A stretch of DNA of 64,000 nucleotides from Lysinibacillus boronitolerans JCM 21713 = 10a = NBRC 103108 (GCF_000772935.1 NZ_JPVR01000081.1:310001-374000); one strand, 5' to 3'. Shown: positions 52,180 to 59,831, counted from the stretch's first letter. The notes: generated by a model from the letters alone, not told the origin. Translations and numbers: made by a program.

Positions 52180-53574
52180 CTAATCAGCAGGTGGTGGAGG
52201 CTTTAGCTTTAGCTCCGTTGCAAGTTTAGAGACCTGTTTGCTATACATATCTCCCTTTATGAGAATGATGGTATTTTCATCCACAATCCTCTGCAGTAAC
52301 GGATAGACGAGCGTACTATTTTTAAATGTATAAACAGGTGCGCTAAATCCTAGCTTTACTGCATGATCGGCCATAATCCTTGCGTGTTCTCCAATGGTAA
52401 TCAGAACATCCACGCCAATACGTCGAATTAATTCTCCCGCTTGTTCATGAATAATGTAGCCCCACGAACCTAAATCGGTAATCGTACCAATAACAGCGAT
52501 CTTTTTCTTGCCATCACCTAGCTCATTCAACACTTTTAAGGCTGCCTCTAAGGAAGTGGTTGTAATACTCCATGTATCATCCAATATCATGGAATGATTA
52601 ATGCCCTCAAAGAGTTGCAATTGTTTTTTCAATTGACGGAATGATTGGAGCTGATTTGCTGCGACTGGAATAGGCACGCCCATATCGTGGACCGCTGCGA
52701 TGGCAGCAAGAGCATTATAAACCTGATGCTCCCCAAACCCTGGTACAAGAATGTCATAGCTTTTTCTATCATGATGCAGGACAAATTTCATGCCTTTTTG
52801 ATAGTAGTGGATATGGCTCGCTTGAAAATCACAGGAGTCATGCTTTCCCACCTTGATCAAACGCCCACGAAATCTCGTAACATCTAGTTTTTTCGTATTT
52901 ACATCCTCTGCATTGATAATTAATGTACCTTTGGGATGAATGATATCTAGCATTTCTCCTTTTGCTTGAATATAGCCTTCTAATGTTTTGCAATAATTTA
53001 AATGATGAGCTCCGATATTCGTAATAATACCGATTGTCGGTTTGAAATATTTCCCCGCATTCGTGACGTCTCCTGGTGAGCCAACTGCTGTTTCAAAGAC
53101 GGCAGCTTCGGTTTCATCCTCAATGCCTAGTAAATATTGCAAGGAGGCCGTTCTAGAATTACTGCTCAGTGTCGTCGCAGTTACTTTCCGATCAGCAGAA
53201 AGAATATGTTTAATCATCTCTTTTGTCGTTGTTTTACCTGATGTACCTGTGATCGCGACAATCGGAATATGAAACTGGTTACGATAAAAATGAACAAATT
53301 TCCAATAGGCCTCTTCTGCATTCGCTACCTGTATCATAATAACGTGGTTGGGAATGTCATTTGGCCGATATGCTCTATCGGTCACTAGCACTAGAGGAGA
53401 AAGTGGCTCAAGACTTTTCCAACTAACAATACGTTTACTTGTAAAAAGGGCCGTATTGGACTTTTTCACTTGTTTTAATCGATAAGCCCCATGCTGAATC
53501 AGTGTATCCTCTGATCCGTGCACTAGATAGCCTGCCGTAATCATTGCTAAATTTTTCACCGAAAGAGGCTTCAT
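52180..53574 (-). CDS. MurF-like Mur ligase family protein (paralog 2)
   Basis: The 464-residue protein matches paralog 1 along its full length: P-loop GTSGKTTTKE (110-119), FETAVGSPGDVTNAGKYF, NIGAHHLNYC and GFGEHQVYNALAAIAAVHD. The C-terminal motif is LDDTWSITTTSLEAALKVL, so the Asn-Pro of the MurF motif is lost, which suggests a different acceptor. AAAGGAGG stands before the ATG at 53574. It ends in a proline-rich LKPPPPAD tail. A CATATACTA element upstream resembles a mother-cell -10. It is followed by paralog 1 after 142 bp. Confidence 0.85.
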   Translation of the reverse strand: MKPLSVKNLAMITAGYLVHGSEDTLIQHGAYRLKQVKKSNTALFTSKRIVSWKSLEPLSPLVLVTDRAYRPNDIPNHVIMIQVANAEEAYWKFVHFYRNQFHIPIVAITGTSGKTTTKEMIKHILSADRKVTATTLSSNSRTASLQYLLGIEDETEAAVFETAVGSPGDVTNAGKYFKPTIGIITNIGAHHLNYCKTLEGYIQAKGEMLDIIHPKGTLIINAEDVNTKKLDVTRFRGRLIKVGKHDSCDFQASHIHYYQKGMKFVLHHDRKSYDILVPGFGEHQVYNALAAIAAVHDMGVPIPVAANQLQSFRQLKKQLQLFEGINHSMILDDTWSITTTSLEAALKVLNELGDGKKKIAVIGTITDLGSWGYIIHEQAGELIRRIGVDVLITIGEHARIMADHAVKLGFSAPVYTFKNSTLVYPLLQRIVDENTIILIKGDMYSKQVSKLATELKLKPPPPAD

Positions 53575-53598
53575 ATCTTTTCTCCCTCCTTTCTTTTC

Positions 53599-53607
53599 TA
53601 GTATATG
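53599..53607 (-). promoter_or_regulatory. Possible SigK/SigE-type -10 before Mur ligase paralog 2
   Basis: CATATACTA on the minus strand fits the SigK -10 pattern CATANNNTA. No good -35 is seen at the standard distance, and the leader would be short, so this is tentative. Confidence 0.3.
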
Positions 53608-53670
53608 TAACCTTTTAAAAGTTGCTTGGATGTAGACAAGATACATAACTAGAGGAAATCTATTTCATTG

Positions 53671-53680
53671 CATATATATA
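53671..53680 (+). promoter_or_regulatory. Possible mother-cell -10 before the ATP-grasp gene
   Basis: CATATATATA lies about 45 bp before the predicted start of the ATP-grasp ligase and is a partial match to SigE/SigK -10 elements. The region is AT-rich, so chance is possible. Confidence 0.25.
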
Positions 53681-53723
53681 AAGGTGATTAAGTATCTAAG
53701 TACCAATAGAAGGAGTGATATAC

Positions 53724-54926
53724 CTGAAAGCCATTGTATTTATCGGTACAAACAAATCTGGGTCTAGTCGTGAAGCAACAAGGGCAGCAGAAAAATTAGG
53801 CTACTTCACAGTACTTTTCACAAATAATGAAAAACAACTTCAGCAGCGCAGAGCCTACCCCGACATCCATAAAATGATACTCATTGATACTTTTGATATC
53901 GAGAGCATGAAAGACGAAATTGAGAAACTAGGAAAAACTGGATTAAATATTAAAAGTATCGTTAGTTTTGTTGATCCATTTGTCCATATTGCTTCAATAC
54001 TATGTGATGAATTTTGTCAGAACTATACATCCTCCAGTGCCATTGAAACTATGGAGGATAAAGAAAAAACAAGAAAGTTTTTACAAGACCAACCATACTC
54101 ACCAAAATTTTCGCTCATGAAACCGAACGAACCTATAGCTAAAAATTTAACCTTTCCATTAATCGTAAAATCTCCTAAATCAACAGGCTCAAAAGATGTC
54201 TTACTAGCAACGGATGCCGATCAGCTTAATAACCACCTCAAAGCACTGCGTAGTAAAAATCCCTATGAAACCATCATGATTGAAGAATATCTAGATGGTC
54301 CTCAATATTTAGTAGAGGCGGTTGTTTATCAACGACAACCACATGTCATTGGTATAATTGAGCAAGAAATTACGCAAGGAAAACGATTTATCATTACTGG
54401 CTATGGTGTTCTAGTGAAAGCCCCTAAAGACATCCAATCAGGCATCGAGGAGGTACTCCATTCCATCGTGAAAGCCTTTGGTATTGAGAATGGGGCGCTC
54501 CATTTAGAGCTTCGATTAACCCAAAATGGTTGGAAACTTATCGAGATCAATCCTCGAATTTCAGGTGGCGCTATGAATAATATGCTACAAGCAGCTCTAG
54601 GTTTTAGTTTAGTAGAAGAAACACTGAAGATTTTGCTAGGAGAACAGCCGAATCTGCAACCAAGACACAAAAAATTTGTTTATACAAAATATGTCATTGT
54701 GGAAAGTAGAGGGATTTTAGAAAAGGTTATTGGCAAGGCAAGAGCGACAAGATCAACTGGCGTCGTAGAAGTATATGTCAAACCAAGAAGAGGCACCCTC
54801 CTCACTCCACCTTTATCGATGGGTCACCGATACGCCTATGTTATAGCAGAGGGAGCTACCTTGAAGGAAGCAAGAAATCACGCCATCAATGCAGCGAAGG
54901 AAATAAAATTCATTTTAAGAGTTTGA
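53724..54926 (+). CDS. ATP-grasp carboxylate-amine ligase, apparent CTG start
   Basis: The protein has an ATP-grasp fold: N-terminal KAIVFIGTNKSGSSREATRA, the nucleotide segment FPLIVKSPKSTGSKDVLLA, IEEYLDGPQYLVEAVVYQ and the metal site IEINPRISGGAMNNM, as in L-amino-acid ligases. It would join a carboxylate and an amine through an acyl phosphate. An in-frame GTG at 53715 lies inside the AAGGAG ribosome binding site. The CTG at 53724, eight bases after it, begins exactly at the conserved N-terminus, so CTG initiation is the best call, giving 400 residues. It is divergent from the Mur ligase pair. Confidence 0.85.
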   Translation: MKAIVFIGTNKSGSSREATRAAEKLGYFTVLFTNNEKQLQQRRAYPDIHKMILIDTFDIESMKDEIEKLGKTGLNIKSIVSFVDPFVHIASILCDEFCQNYTSSSAIETMEDKEKTRKFLQDQPYSPKFSLMKPNEPIAKNLTFPLIVKSPKSTGSKDVLLATDADQLNNHLKALRSKNPYETIMIEEYLDGPQYLVEAVVYQRQPHVIGIIEQEITQGKRFIITGYGVLVKAPKDIQSGIEEVLHSIVKAFGIENGALHLELRLTQNGWKLIEINPRISGGAMNNMLQAALGFSLVEETLKILLGEQPNLQPRHKKFVYTKYVIVESRGILEKVIGKARATRSTGVVEVYVKPRRGTLLTPPLSMGHRYAYVIAEGATLKEARNHAINAAKEIKFILRV

Positions 54927-54935
54927 AAAAAATAT

Positions 54936-54981
54936 CCCGAATAATTGCCGCTTGCCAGTGGACAGTTACTCGGGCTTTTTT
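54936..54981. terminator. Bidirectional terminator between the ATP-grasp and YheCD-Mur genes
   Basis: CCCGA-A-TAATTG pairs imperfectly with CAGTTA-C-TCGGG around a 15-nt loop; T residues follow on the plus strand and A residues precede it, between two convergent genes. Confidence 0.7.
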
Positions 54982-55002
54982 ATCTTCATAAGTCATAATG
55001 GA

Positions 55003-57177
55003 TCATTCTTCTTTAAACGTTTGATCTAAAAATTTCACGGTTTCGAACATATTGGTTTTACTTGCACCCTTCACAAGAATGGTATCATGAGGCTTAATGA
55101 GCTTTTCAAGGAGGACATGCAATTGATCTTTATTAATAAAATGATGTACTCTGGATGGGTCCATGCCCTTCGCAATGGCTGCATTACTCATTTCATCTGT
55201 CCTAAAGCCATAGGTAATAAATTCATCGATGCCTATCTCATATACATACTCCCCAACCTTACGATATTCCTCTTCTCTCAAGACACCAAGTTCTCGCATT
55301 TGCCCAATTATGGCTACCTTGCGATTTGTCGCGATATTCTTCAGTACATCGAGCGCAGCACGAACCCCCTGCGGATGAGAGTGTACTGTATCATCAATAA
55401 CCGTTATATCATCACGGCAATTATAAATCGTTAAGCGTCTTGGTGGTTTTTTAAAGTTGAGACCTGCCTGAATATCAAGCGGACTAAACCCTAAAAGATC
55501 AGCCACTGCCACTGCATTCAGTGCGTTGTAAACATGATGTTCTCCTAAAATAGGAATATACAAATCTATTTCTTGGCCATGCAGCTTCATTTTAAAAGAC
55601 ATGCCAACATCTTTATATTGCAAATCATATGCACGGTAATCCGCTTCCTTTTTAATCCCTACTGTGATGATTTTCCCTTTAAATTGCTGTGTCTCTAAGT
55701 ATCTTGAATTGTCATCATCTTGATTGACAATGAGTAAGCCCTGTTGGTCCATGCCATGAATCAATTCCGATTTTGCCTTGGCAACGCCCCTTACATCTCC
55801 ATCAAAGTTCCCAACATGGGCTAAGCCTATATTCGTTACAATACTAATATTCGGCTGGATGATGCTGCAGTGATTGGTAATAATGCCTGGGTAAGCCATA
55901 CCATACTCTAATACAACAGCCTGATGTGTATCATTGATTTCTTCCTTATGTTTTTTCGTATGCTCTGTCGTATTCCAATAATCCTTTGATTCAAATACAT
56001 TCCACTTTTTCGATAAGATCGAACCAACAAATGCCTTTGTAGTAGTTTTCCCCGCACTTCCTGTAATCGCAATAATCGGCAGGGTTTTCTTTGCCTCCAC
56101 CTGCTTACTTTTTTGTTGGTCAATTTTCTTTTTCAGCGGTTTTTGATTTTTGGCAAGATACATCGCATAACGGATGGAATGGATGACCACATCTAATTCC
56201 AAGTAAAAGGCAGGAGGACAGCCTGGGCGCCAATTGACCTCATACATCCAAATTTTTTGATTTTGATCTAAGCCCACATCAATGCCAATTTCATCAATAA
56301 CTTCCCCAAATTTCGCCATTTGAATTTCATCCAGATGATGTGCCAGCGCTAGTGAAAAATGCTCAAGCATTCGCCGAATATTATAGGCCTCTTCCTTAAA
56401 CTCCTGCTCCAAAAAAGGATCTAAATAATTGGTATAGCCACCATTATTAATATTCGGTATGATGGAGCCATTCGGTGCAATGCGTGGATACACCGTTGTC
56501 ACTACCCATTTACCTTCTCCATTTTTTTGAACATGCAGGCGGAAATCATAGACCTGACCAGATTTTGTAACTGATTGAATATACGGCTGCATAATAAAGG
56601 TGCCAGACGCAAGTTGCTCCTTTATCAAGGAATCCAATTGTGGCTTTGTATAGGTTGTCGTGGTGCTATCCTTTTTCACCTCAAAATACTTGGCTCCCGC
56701 CTTCGTTATAAAATAAATGCCCTTCCCTTTTCGTCCATCAATTGGCTTAAACACAACTCGTTTATAATAATTAACGAACTTATGAAATAAATCGGCATCC
56801 TTTACAATTTCGGAGGGAATCAAATACTGTTCAAATTCCTTCGCTTCCTTTAATCGTTTCATCACATTCCATTTGTTCCCGATTGAATGAGTTGTAAATG
56901 GTATCTCCTCTTTTAAACGATCAATAATCTCCTTCGAAACAGATAATTTCTCAGGGCTTCCTGCATTATAGATAACATCAGGAAAGGGCATCGTTTTTTC
57001 CTGCCATTGCCCATTCTCATAGACCTTTGCTCGAATAGACCGTTTGGCAAAGTCCACACTTTTAGGTGTGAAGTAAAAAAACGTTGCGCCTTCTGCTTTC
57101 GCAACTGCTGCAAAGGCATAGGACTTGAGCACTGTTGTTGGATCAAGTCGATGATGCAGCATACCAATAATCGTCAT
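55003..57177 (-). CDS. YheC/YheD ATP-grasp domain fused to a Mur ligase
   Basis: Residues 1-345 are a YheC/D-type ATP-grasp domain (YAFAAVAKAEGATFFYFTP, FKPIDGRKGKGIYFI, MYEVNWRPGCPPAF with the metal-binding Glu and Asn). A lysine-rich linker joins it to a full Mur ligase (P-loop GSAGKTTTKAF near 373, NIGLAHVGNFDG, GEHHVYNALNAVAVADLLGF, and DDTVHSHPQGVRAALDVL). The ATG at 57177 has AAAGGAAG seven bases upstream. YheC/D are spore-coat-associated in Bacillus. Two ligase engines in one chain recall cyanophycin synthetase. Product unknown. Confidence 0.87.
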   Translation of the reverse strand: MTIIGMLHHRLDPTTVLKSYAFAAVAKAEGATFFYFTPKSVDFAKRSIRAKVYENGQWQEKTMPFPDVIYNAGSPEKLSVSKEIIDRLKEEIPFTTHSIGNKWNVMKRLKEAKEFEQYLIPSEIVKDADLFHKFVNYYKRVVFKPIDGRKGKGIYFITKAGAKYFEVKKDSTTTTYTKPQLDSLIKEQLASGTFIMQPYIQSVTKSGQVYDFRLHVQKNGEGKWVVTTVYPRIAPNGSIIPNINNGGYTNYLDPFLEQEFKEEAYNIRRMLEHFSLALAHHLDEIQMAKFGEVIDEIGIDVGLDQNQKIWMYEVNWRPGCPPAFYLELDVVIHSIRYAMYLAKNQKPLKKKIDQQKSKQVEAKKTLPIIAITGSAGKTTTKAFVGSILSKKWNVFESKDYWNTTEHTKKHKEEINDTHQAVVLEYGMAYPGIITNHCSIIQPNISIVTNIGLAHVGNFDGDVRGVAKAKSELIHGMDQQGLLIVNQDDDNSRYLETQQFKGKIITVGIKKEADYRAYDLQYKDVGMSFKMKLHGQEIDLYIPILGEHHVYNALNAVAVADLLGFSPLDIQAGLNFKKPPRRLTIYNCRDDITVIDDTVHSHPQGVRAALDVLKNIATNRKVAIIGQMRELGVLREEEYRKVGEYVYEIGIDEFITYGFRTDEMSNAAIAKGMDPSRVHHFINKDQLHVLLEKLIKPHDTILVKGASKTNMFETVKFLDQTFKEE

Positions 57178-57274
57178 AGCTAAACTTCCTTTCATTAGAT
57201 TCTCTCTCTATTACATTCATTTTGTATCCCTTGCATATAGACAGATGCTCTAGCTTTAGTAGTTTAATATGGCA

Positions 57275-57706
57275 CTACCATTTCGGCTCTATGATAAATT
57301 TCCCCTTCAGCATGTCTGGCTTTAAGAGCTGAATGGCCGATATACCACTGAGTTCAATAGATTTCTTTGTACTTGTTTTTTCTAGCCTCACCACATCTGC
57401 AATCGAATTTGTATCGTTTCCTTCATAATCAAAAGCACGCAACAACGATACTGTGCCACGACAACGCTCTCTATCAACAGCCTCAATGCGGAAAAACTCT
57501 GTCTCAAACTGTTTCACTGTATCCAATAAGCTTAAATGCGCACCACTATGGGTAATTAAAAAAAATGGAATCGTATCACTCCCGACAATTTTAATAAGTA
57601 GCTGACCAAAATATTTAGAATGAAAATTCATCATAATATCCTGAAGATCCTTTAAATCACTTAAAGCTTCACATAAAAAGTGATTTCTTTTCTTATCACT
57701 ATTCAA
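57275..57706 (-). CDS. CotY/CotZ-like spore outer-layer protein, cysteine-poor
   Basis: The 143-residue protein aligns by eye with CotY/CotZ: GSDTIPFFLITHSGAHLSLL, FETEFFRIEAVDRERCRGTV, SLLRAFD and the late LEKTSTKKSIELSGISAIQL. CotY, CotZ and ExsY are cysteine-rich crust or exosporium proteins that self-assemble; here only Cys12 and Cys82 remain. The start is TTG, seven bases after AGAGGGGG; the open frame upstream lacks support. A CATATGATA lies upstream. It is followed after 97 bp by the YheCD-Mur gene, probably on one transcript. Confidence 0.75.
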   Translation of the reverse strand: MNSDKKRNHFLCEALSDLKDLQDIMMNFHSKYFGQLLIKIVGSDTIPFFLITHSGAHLSLLDTVKQFETEFFRIEAVDRERCRGTVSLLRAFDYEGNDTNSIADVVRLEKTSTKKSIELSGISAIQLLKPDMLKGKFIIEPKW

Positions 57707-57766
57707 TTCGTAGCCCCCTCTCTTAGTTTGACTATACGATTTGATCCGTGTAAGTTGCCCTCTCGT

Positions 57767-57794
57767 TATCATATGTTGCGACAAAAAATATGGC
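57767..57794 (-). promoter_or_regulatory. Possible SigK-type promoter of the CotZ-like gene
   Basis: CATATGATA (57767-57775) fits the -10 pattern CATANNNTA, and GCC lies 16 bp upstream where SigK favours ACC. An ATATT further up also allows a SigE reading with short spacing. It lies 61 bp before the start codon. Confidence 0.4.
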
Positions 57795-57816
57795 GACTTC
57801 TTCCTAAAGAAACTAA

Positions 57817-57847
57817 AAAAACCTCCACCTATGAGGGGGAGGTTTTT
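57817..57847 (-). terminator. Terminator overlapping the end of the HAD gene
   Basis: AAAAACCTCC pairs with GGAGGTTTTT around an 11-nt loop, with T residues following on the minus strand. The last codons of the HAD gene lie in the upstream arm. Confidence 0.8.
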
Positions 57848-58500
57848 GCAAAACATGCGAGGAGATCATGTATTGTATAATGTTCTAATGCAGTTACGGT
57901 ATGGTGTTTTGTATGGAATGGTAATTGCTTGGTAATCTCGTTCGGAATGACCACTGTATAAAGCCCCGCTGCTACAGCGGCTTGTGCGCCATTCGGTGAA
58001 TCCTCAATTGCCACGGCCTCATCAGCCTCTACTCCTAATTGTTCAAGCGCCTGCAAGTAAAGCTCTGGATCAGGCTTAACATTTGTCACCGTATCAGCGC
58101 TACAAAAGCAATCAAAGTAATGTCGGATACCCAGCCTATCCACATACATATCAATCCATTGACGACCGGAGCTACTAGCAAGTCCAATTTTCAAACCCGC
58201 TTCCTTTGCCTGCTGGAGCAATGCTAAAATACCAGGTCTTAGCGTTTCCGTTTCCATCCATTGTGCATGGCGTTGCTGAATGGATGTTTGAAAAGCCTCC
58301 ACATCCAGTTGTATGTGATGATGTGTAATAAGATATGTATAGGGATTAAAAGTTTGAAGATTGGTCCCAAGGCACTTAGCATAGGTTGCTAGCGATAATT
58401 CAACACCATATTGTGCATAGGCATCTTTAAAAACGTTATACCATGCTGTTTCCGTATCAATGATTGTACCGTCAAAATCAAAAATTAGCGCTTTTATCAT
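57829..58500 (-). CDS. HAD-superfamily phosphatase (beta-phosphoglucomutase-like)
   Basis: The protein has motif I DFDGTIIDTETAWY, a cap domain, motif II LASSSGRQW, motif III lysine in VKPDPELYLQAL and motif IV EDSPNGAQAA, the pattern of the YhcW/beta-phosphoglucomutase-like group. The ATG at 58500 is preceded by GGAGAG; a TTG one codon up is less likely. It gives 223 residues. It is monocistronic and lies next to a repeat tract. Substrate unknown. Confidence 0.87.
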   Translation of the reverse strand: MIKALIFDFDGTIIDTETAWYNVFKDAYAQYGVELSLATYAKCLGTNLQTFNPYTYLITHHHIQLDVEAFQTSIQQRHAQWMETETLRPGILALLQQAKEAGLKIGLASSSGRQWIDMYVDRLGIRHYFDCFCSADTVTNVKPDPELYLQALEQLGVEADEAVAIEDSPNGAQAAVAAGLYTVVIPNEITKQLPFHTKHHTVTALEHYTIHDLLACFAKTSPS

Positions 58501-58573
58501 CAAATTCTCTCCATTCTATTGGTTTGACTTTTCAACGGTCGTTTGCGATGAACTAAGCCTAGGTTTTTGCAGG

Positions 58574-58925
58574 GCTATCCGTTGAATTCGGCCTGCTATC
58601 CGTCGATTTGCTAATCCTATCCATCATTTTAGACCTGCTATCCACTACTTTCGCATTTCTATCCGCCTATCCTCGCAGATCTGACCCTTTTGCCAGGCTA
58701 TCCACCACTTTACTAATCCTATCCATCATTTTAGACCTGCTATCCGCTACTTTCGCCTTTCTATCCGCCTATCCTCACAGATCTGACCCTTTTGCCAGGC
58801 TATCCACCACTTTACTAATCCTATCCATCCATTTAGACCTACTATCCGCTACTTTCGCATTTCTATCCGCCTATCCTCACAGATCTGACCCTTTTGCCAG
58901 GCTATCCACCACTTCTTCACCTTTA
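58574..58925. repeat. CTATCC repeat tract 3, 102-bp higher-order period
   Basis: The marker CAGATCTGACCC occurs at 58676, 58778 and 58880, exactly 102 bp apart. Each unit holds five CTATCC subunits plus TTTTGCCAGG. Since 102 is divisible by three, one plus frame reads a 34-residue repeat three times, which is an artefact. The right end of the tract overlaps the 3' end of the SMR gene at 58877. Confidence 0.92.
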
Positions 58926-59239
58926 TCCCCCTGATTCAACAAGATAACGCCTCCTATAATGAGGGCAATACCGATCGCAGAATAAACAGTAAAAATATCG
59001 TGCCAAATGACAATGCCTACTAGAACGGTTAAAGCTGTACCGACACCTGACCAGATAGCGTAGGCCAAGCTTAATGGCATGGTTTTTAAGCAGAGCGATA
59101 GGCTATAAAACGAAATACCATAGCCAATTGCGACCGCCAAGGAGGGAGCAAGGACAGTAAAGCCGTCTGAGAACTTCAGCATGGTTGTTGCAAAAACCTC
59201 GCTTATAATCGATAGTGTTAAAAATAAATAGCCTTTCAT
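58877..59239 (-). CDS. Small multidrug resistance (SMR) subunit, EbrB/YkkD-like, with repeat-derived C-terminus
   Basis: AGGAGG stands nine bases before the ATG at 59239, giving 120 residues with four membrane helices: FLTLSIISEVFATTMLKFSDGF with the essential glutamate, AYAIWSGVGTALT, and a last helix ending GGVILLNQG. The remaining residues, ending VVDSLAKGSDL, extend past the usual SMR end and are encoded by the reverse complement of repeat tract 3, including the stop. It pairs with the SMR gene 13 bp upstream as a heterodimeric cation efflux pump. Confidence 0.87.
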   Translation of the reverse strand: MKGYLFLTLSIISEVFATTMLKFSDGFTVLAPSLAVAIGYGISFYSLSLCLKTMPLSLAYAIWSGVGTALTVLVGIVIWHDIFTVYSAIGIALIIGGVILLNQGDKGEEVVDSLAKGSDL

Positions 59240-59252
59240 CCTGTTCAGCCTC

Positions 59253-59576
59253 CTAATGACCACCCGCAAGATTGAGTACTACGACACCCAGAATAATGCA
59301 CAGAACTCCTAATACTTTCTTGCGATTAAATCGTTCCTTATAAAGGACAACACCCACAATAGCGGTTAACGCTGTCCCTAAGCCTGCCCATATTGCATAG
59401 GCTGTGCCGATAGGAATCACTTTCAATGTTAAGGCTAAACAATAAAAAGCCGTTCCATAGCCTACTACTACGCCAATTGATGGCCCAATTCGTGTGAAGC
59501 CCTCCGTACGCTTGAGCATGGAACTGGCAAAAACCTCTGCTATAATAGCGAGCATTAAAAAACTAAAAGCCGTCAT
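59253..59576 (-). CDS. Small multidrug resistance (SMR) subunit, EbrA/YkkC-like
   Basis: The 107-residue protein has four helices, the essential glutamate in MLAIIAEVFASSMLKRTEGF, and the SMR motif GTAYAIWAGLGTALTAIVG. The last helix ends GVVVLNLAG. It is proton-driven and exports cationic compounds, probably as an antiparallel dimer with the next gene product. AAAGGA stands before the ATG. Confidence 0.9.
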   Translation of the reverse strand: MTAFSFLMLAIIAEVFASSMLKRTEGFTRIGPSIGVVVGYGTAFYCLALTLKVIPIGTAYAIWAGLGTALTAIVGVVLYKERFNRKKVLGVLCIILGVVVLNLAGGH

Positions 59577-59601
59577 TTAAAAAATCCTTTCTGCTTTGCT
59601 T

Positions 59602-59820
59602 CTAGATGTCATCTTCTTCCTCTACATACTCCAATATGTCTCCTGGCTGGCAGCCCAAAGCTTTACAAATGGCATTTAATGTAGAAAAACGTACGGCTCT
59701 TACCTTGCCCGTTTTTAAATTAGAGAGATTGACAATCGAGACATCCACCTTCTCTGCAAGTTCACTCAGCTGCATTTTACGATCGGCTAGCATACGATCT
59801 AATCGAATAATTATGGTCAT
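59602..59820 (-). CDS. XRE-family helix-turn-helix regulator
   Basis: The 72-residue protein is a single Cro/C1-type domain: IIIRLDRMLADRKMQLSELA, EKVDVSIVNLSNLKTGKVRA with the recognition helix, and CKALGCQPGDILEY. This short YozG-like type is usually paired with a DUF2975 membrane protein, as here (11 bp upstream). It probably represses the two-gene operon through the dyads at 60519-60561. Confidence 0.9.
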   Translation of the reverse strand: MTIIIRLDRMLADRKMQLSELAEKVDVSIVNLSNLKTGKVRAVRFSTLNAICKALGCQPGDILEYVEEEDDI

Positions 59821-59831
59821 GTTTTCACTTC

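Noticed and set aside
57707-57856. N-terminal 50-residue extension of the CotZ-like protein
   Set aside because: It runs through the HAD terminator hairpin and the putative promoter; the TTG at 57706 has a strong ribosome binding site at good spacing.
58608-58934. 108-residue ORF with three 34-residue repeats
   Set aside because: It is the 102-bp repeat read in one frame; no start signal, and it overlaps the SMR gene on the other strand.
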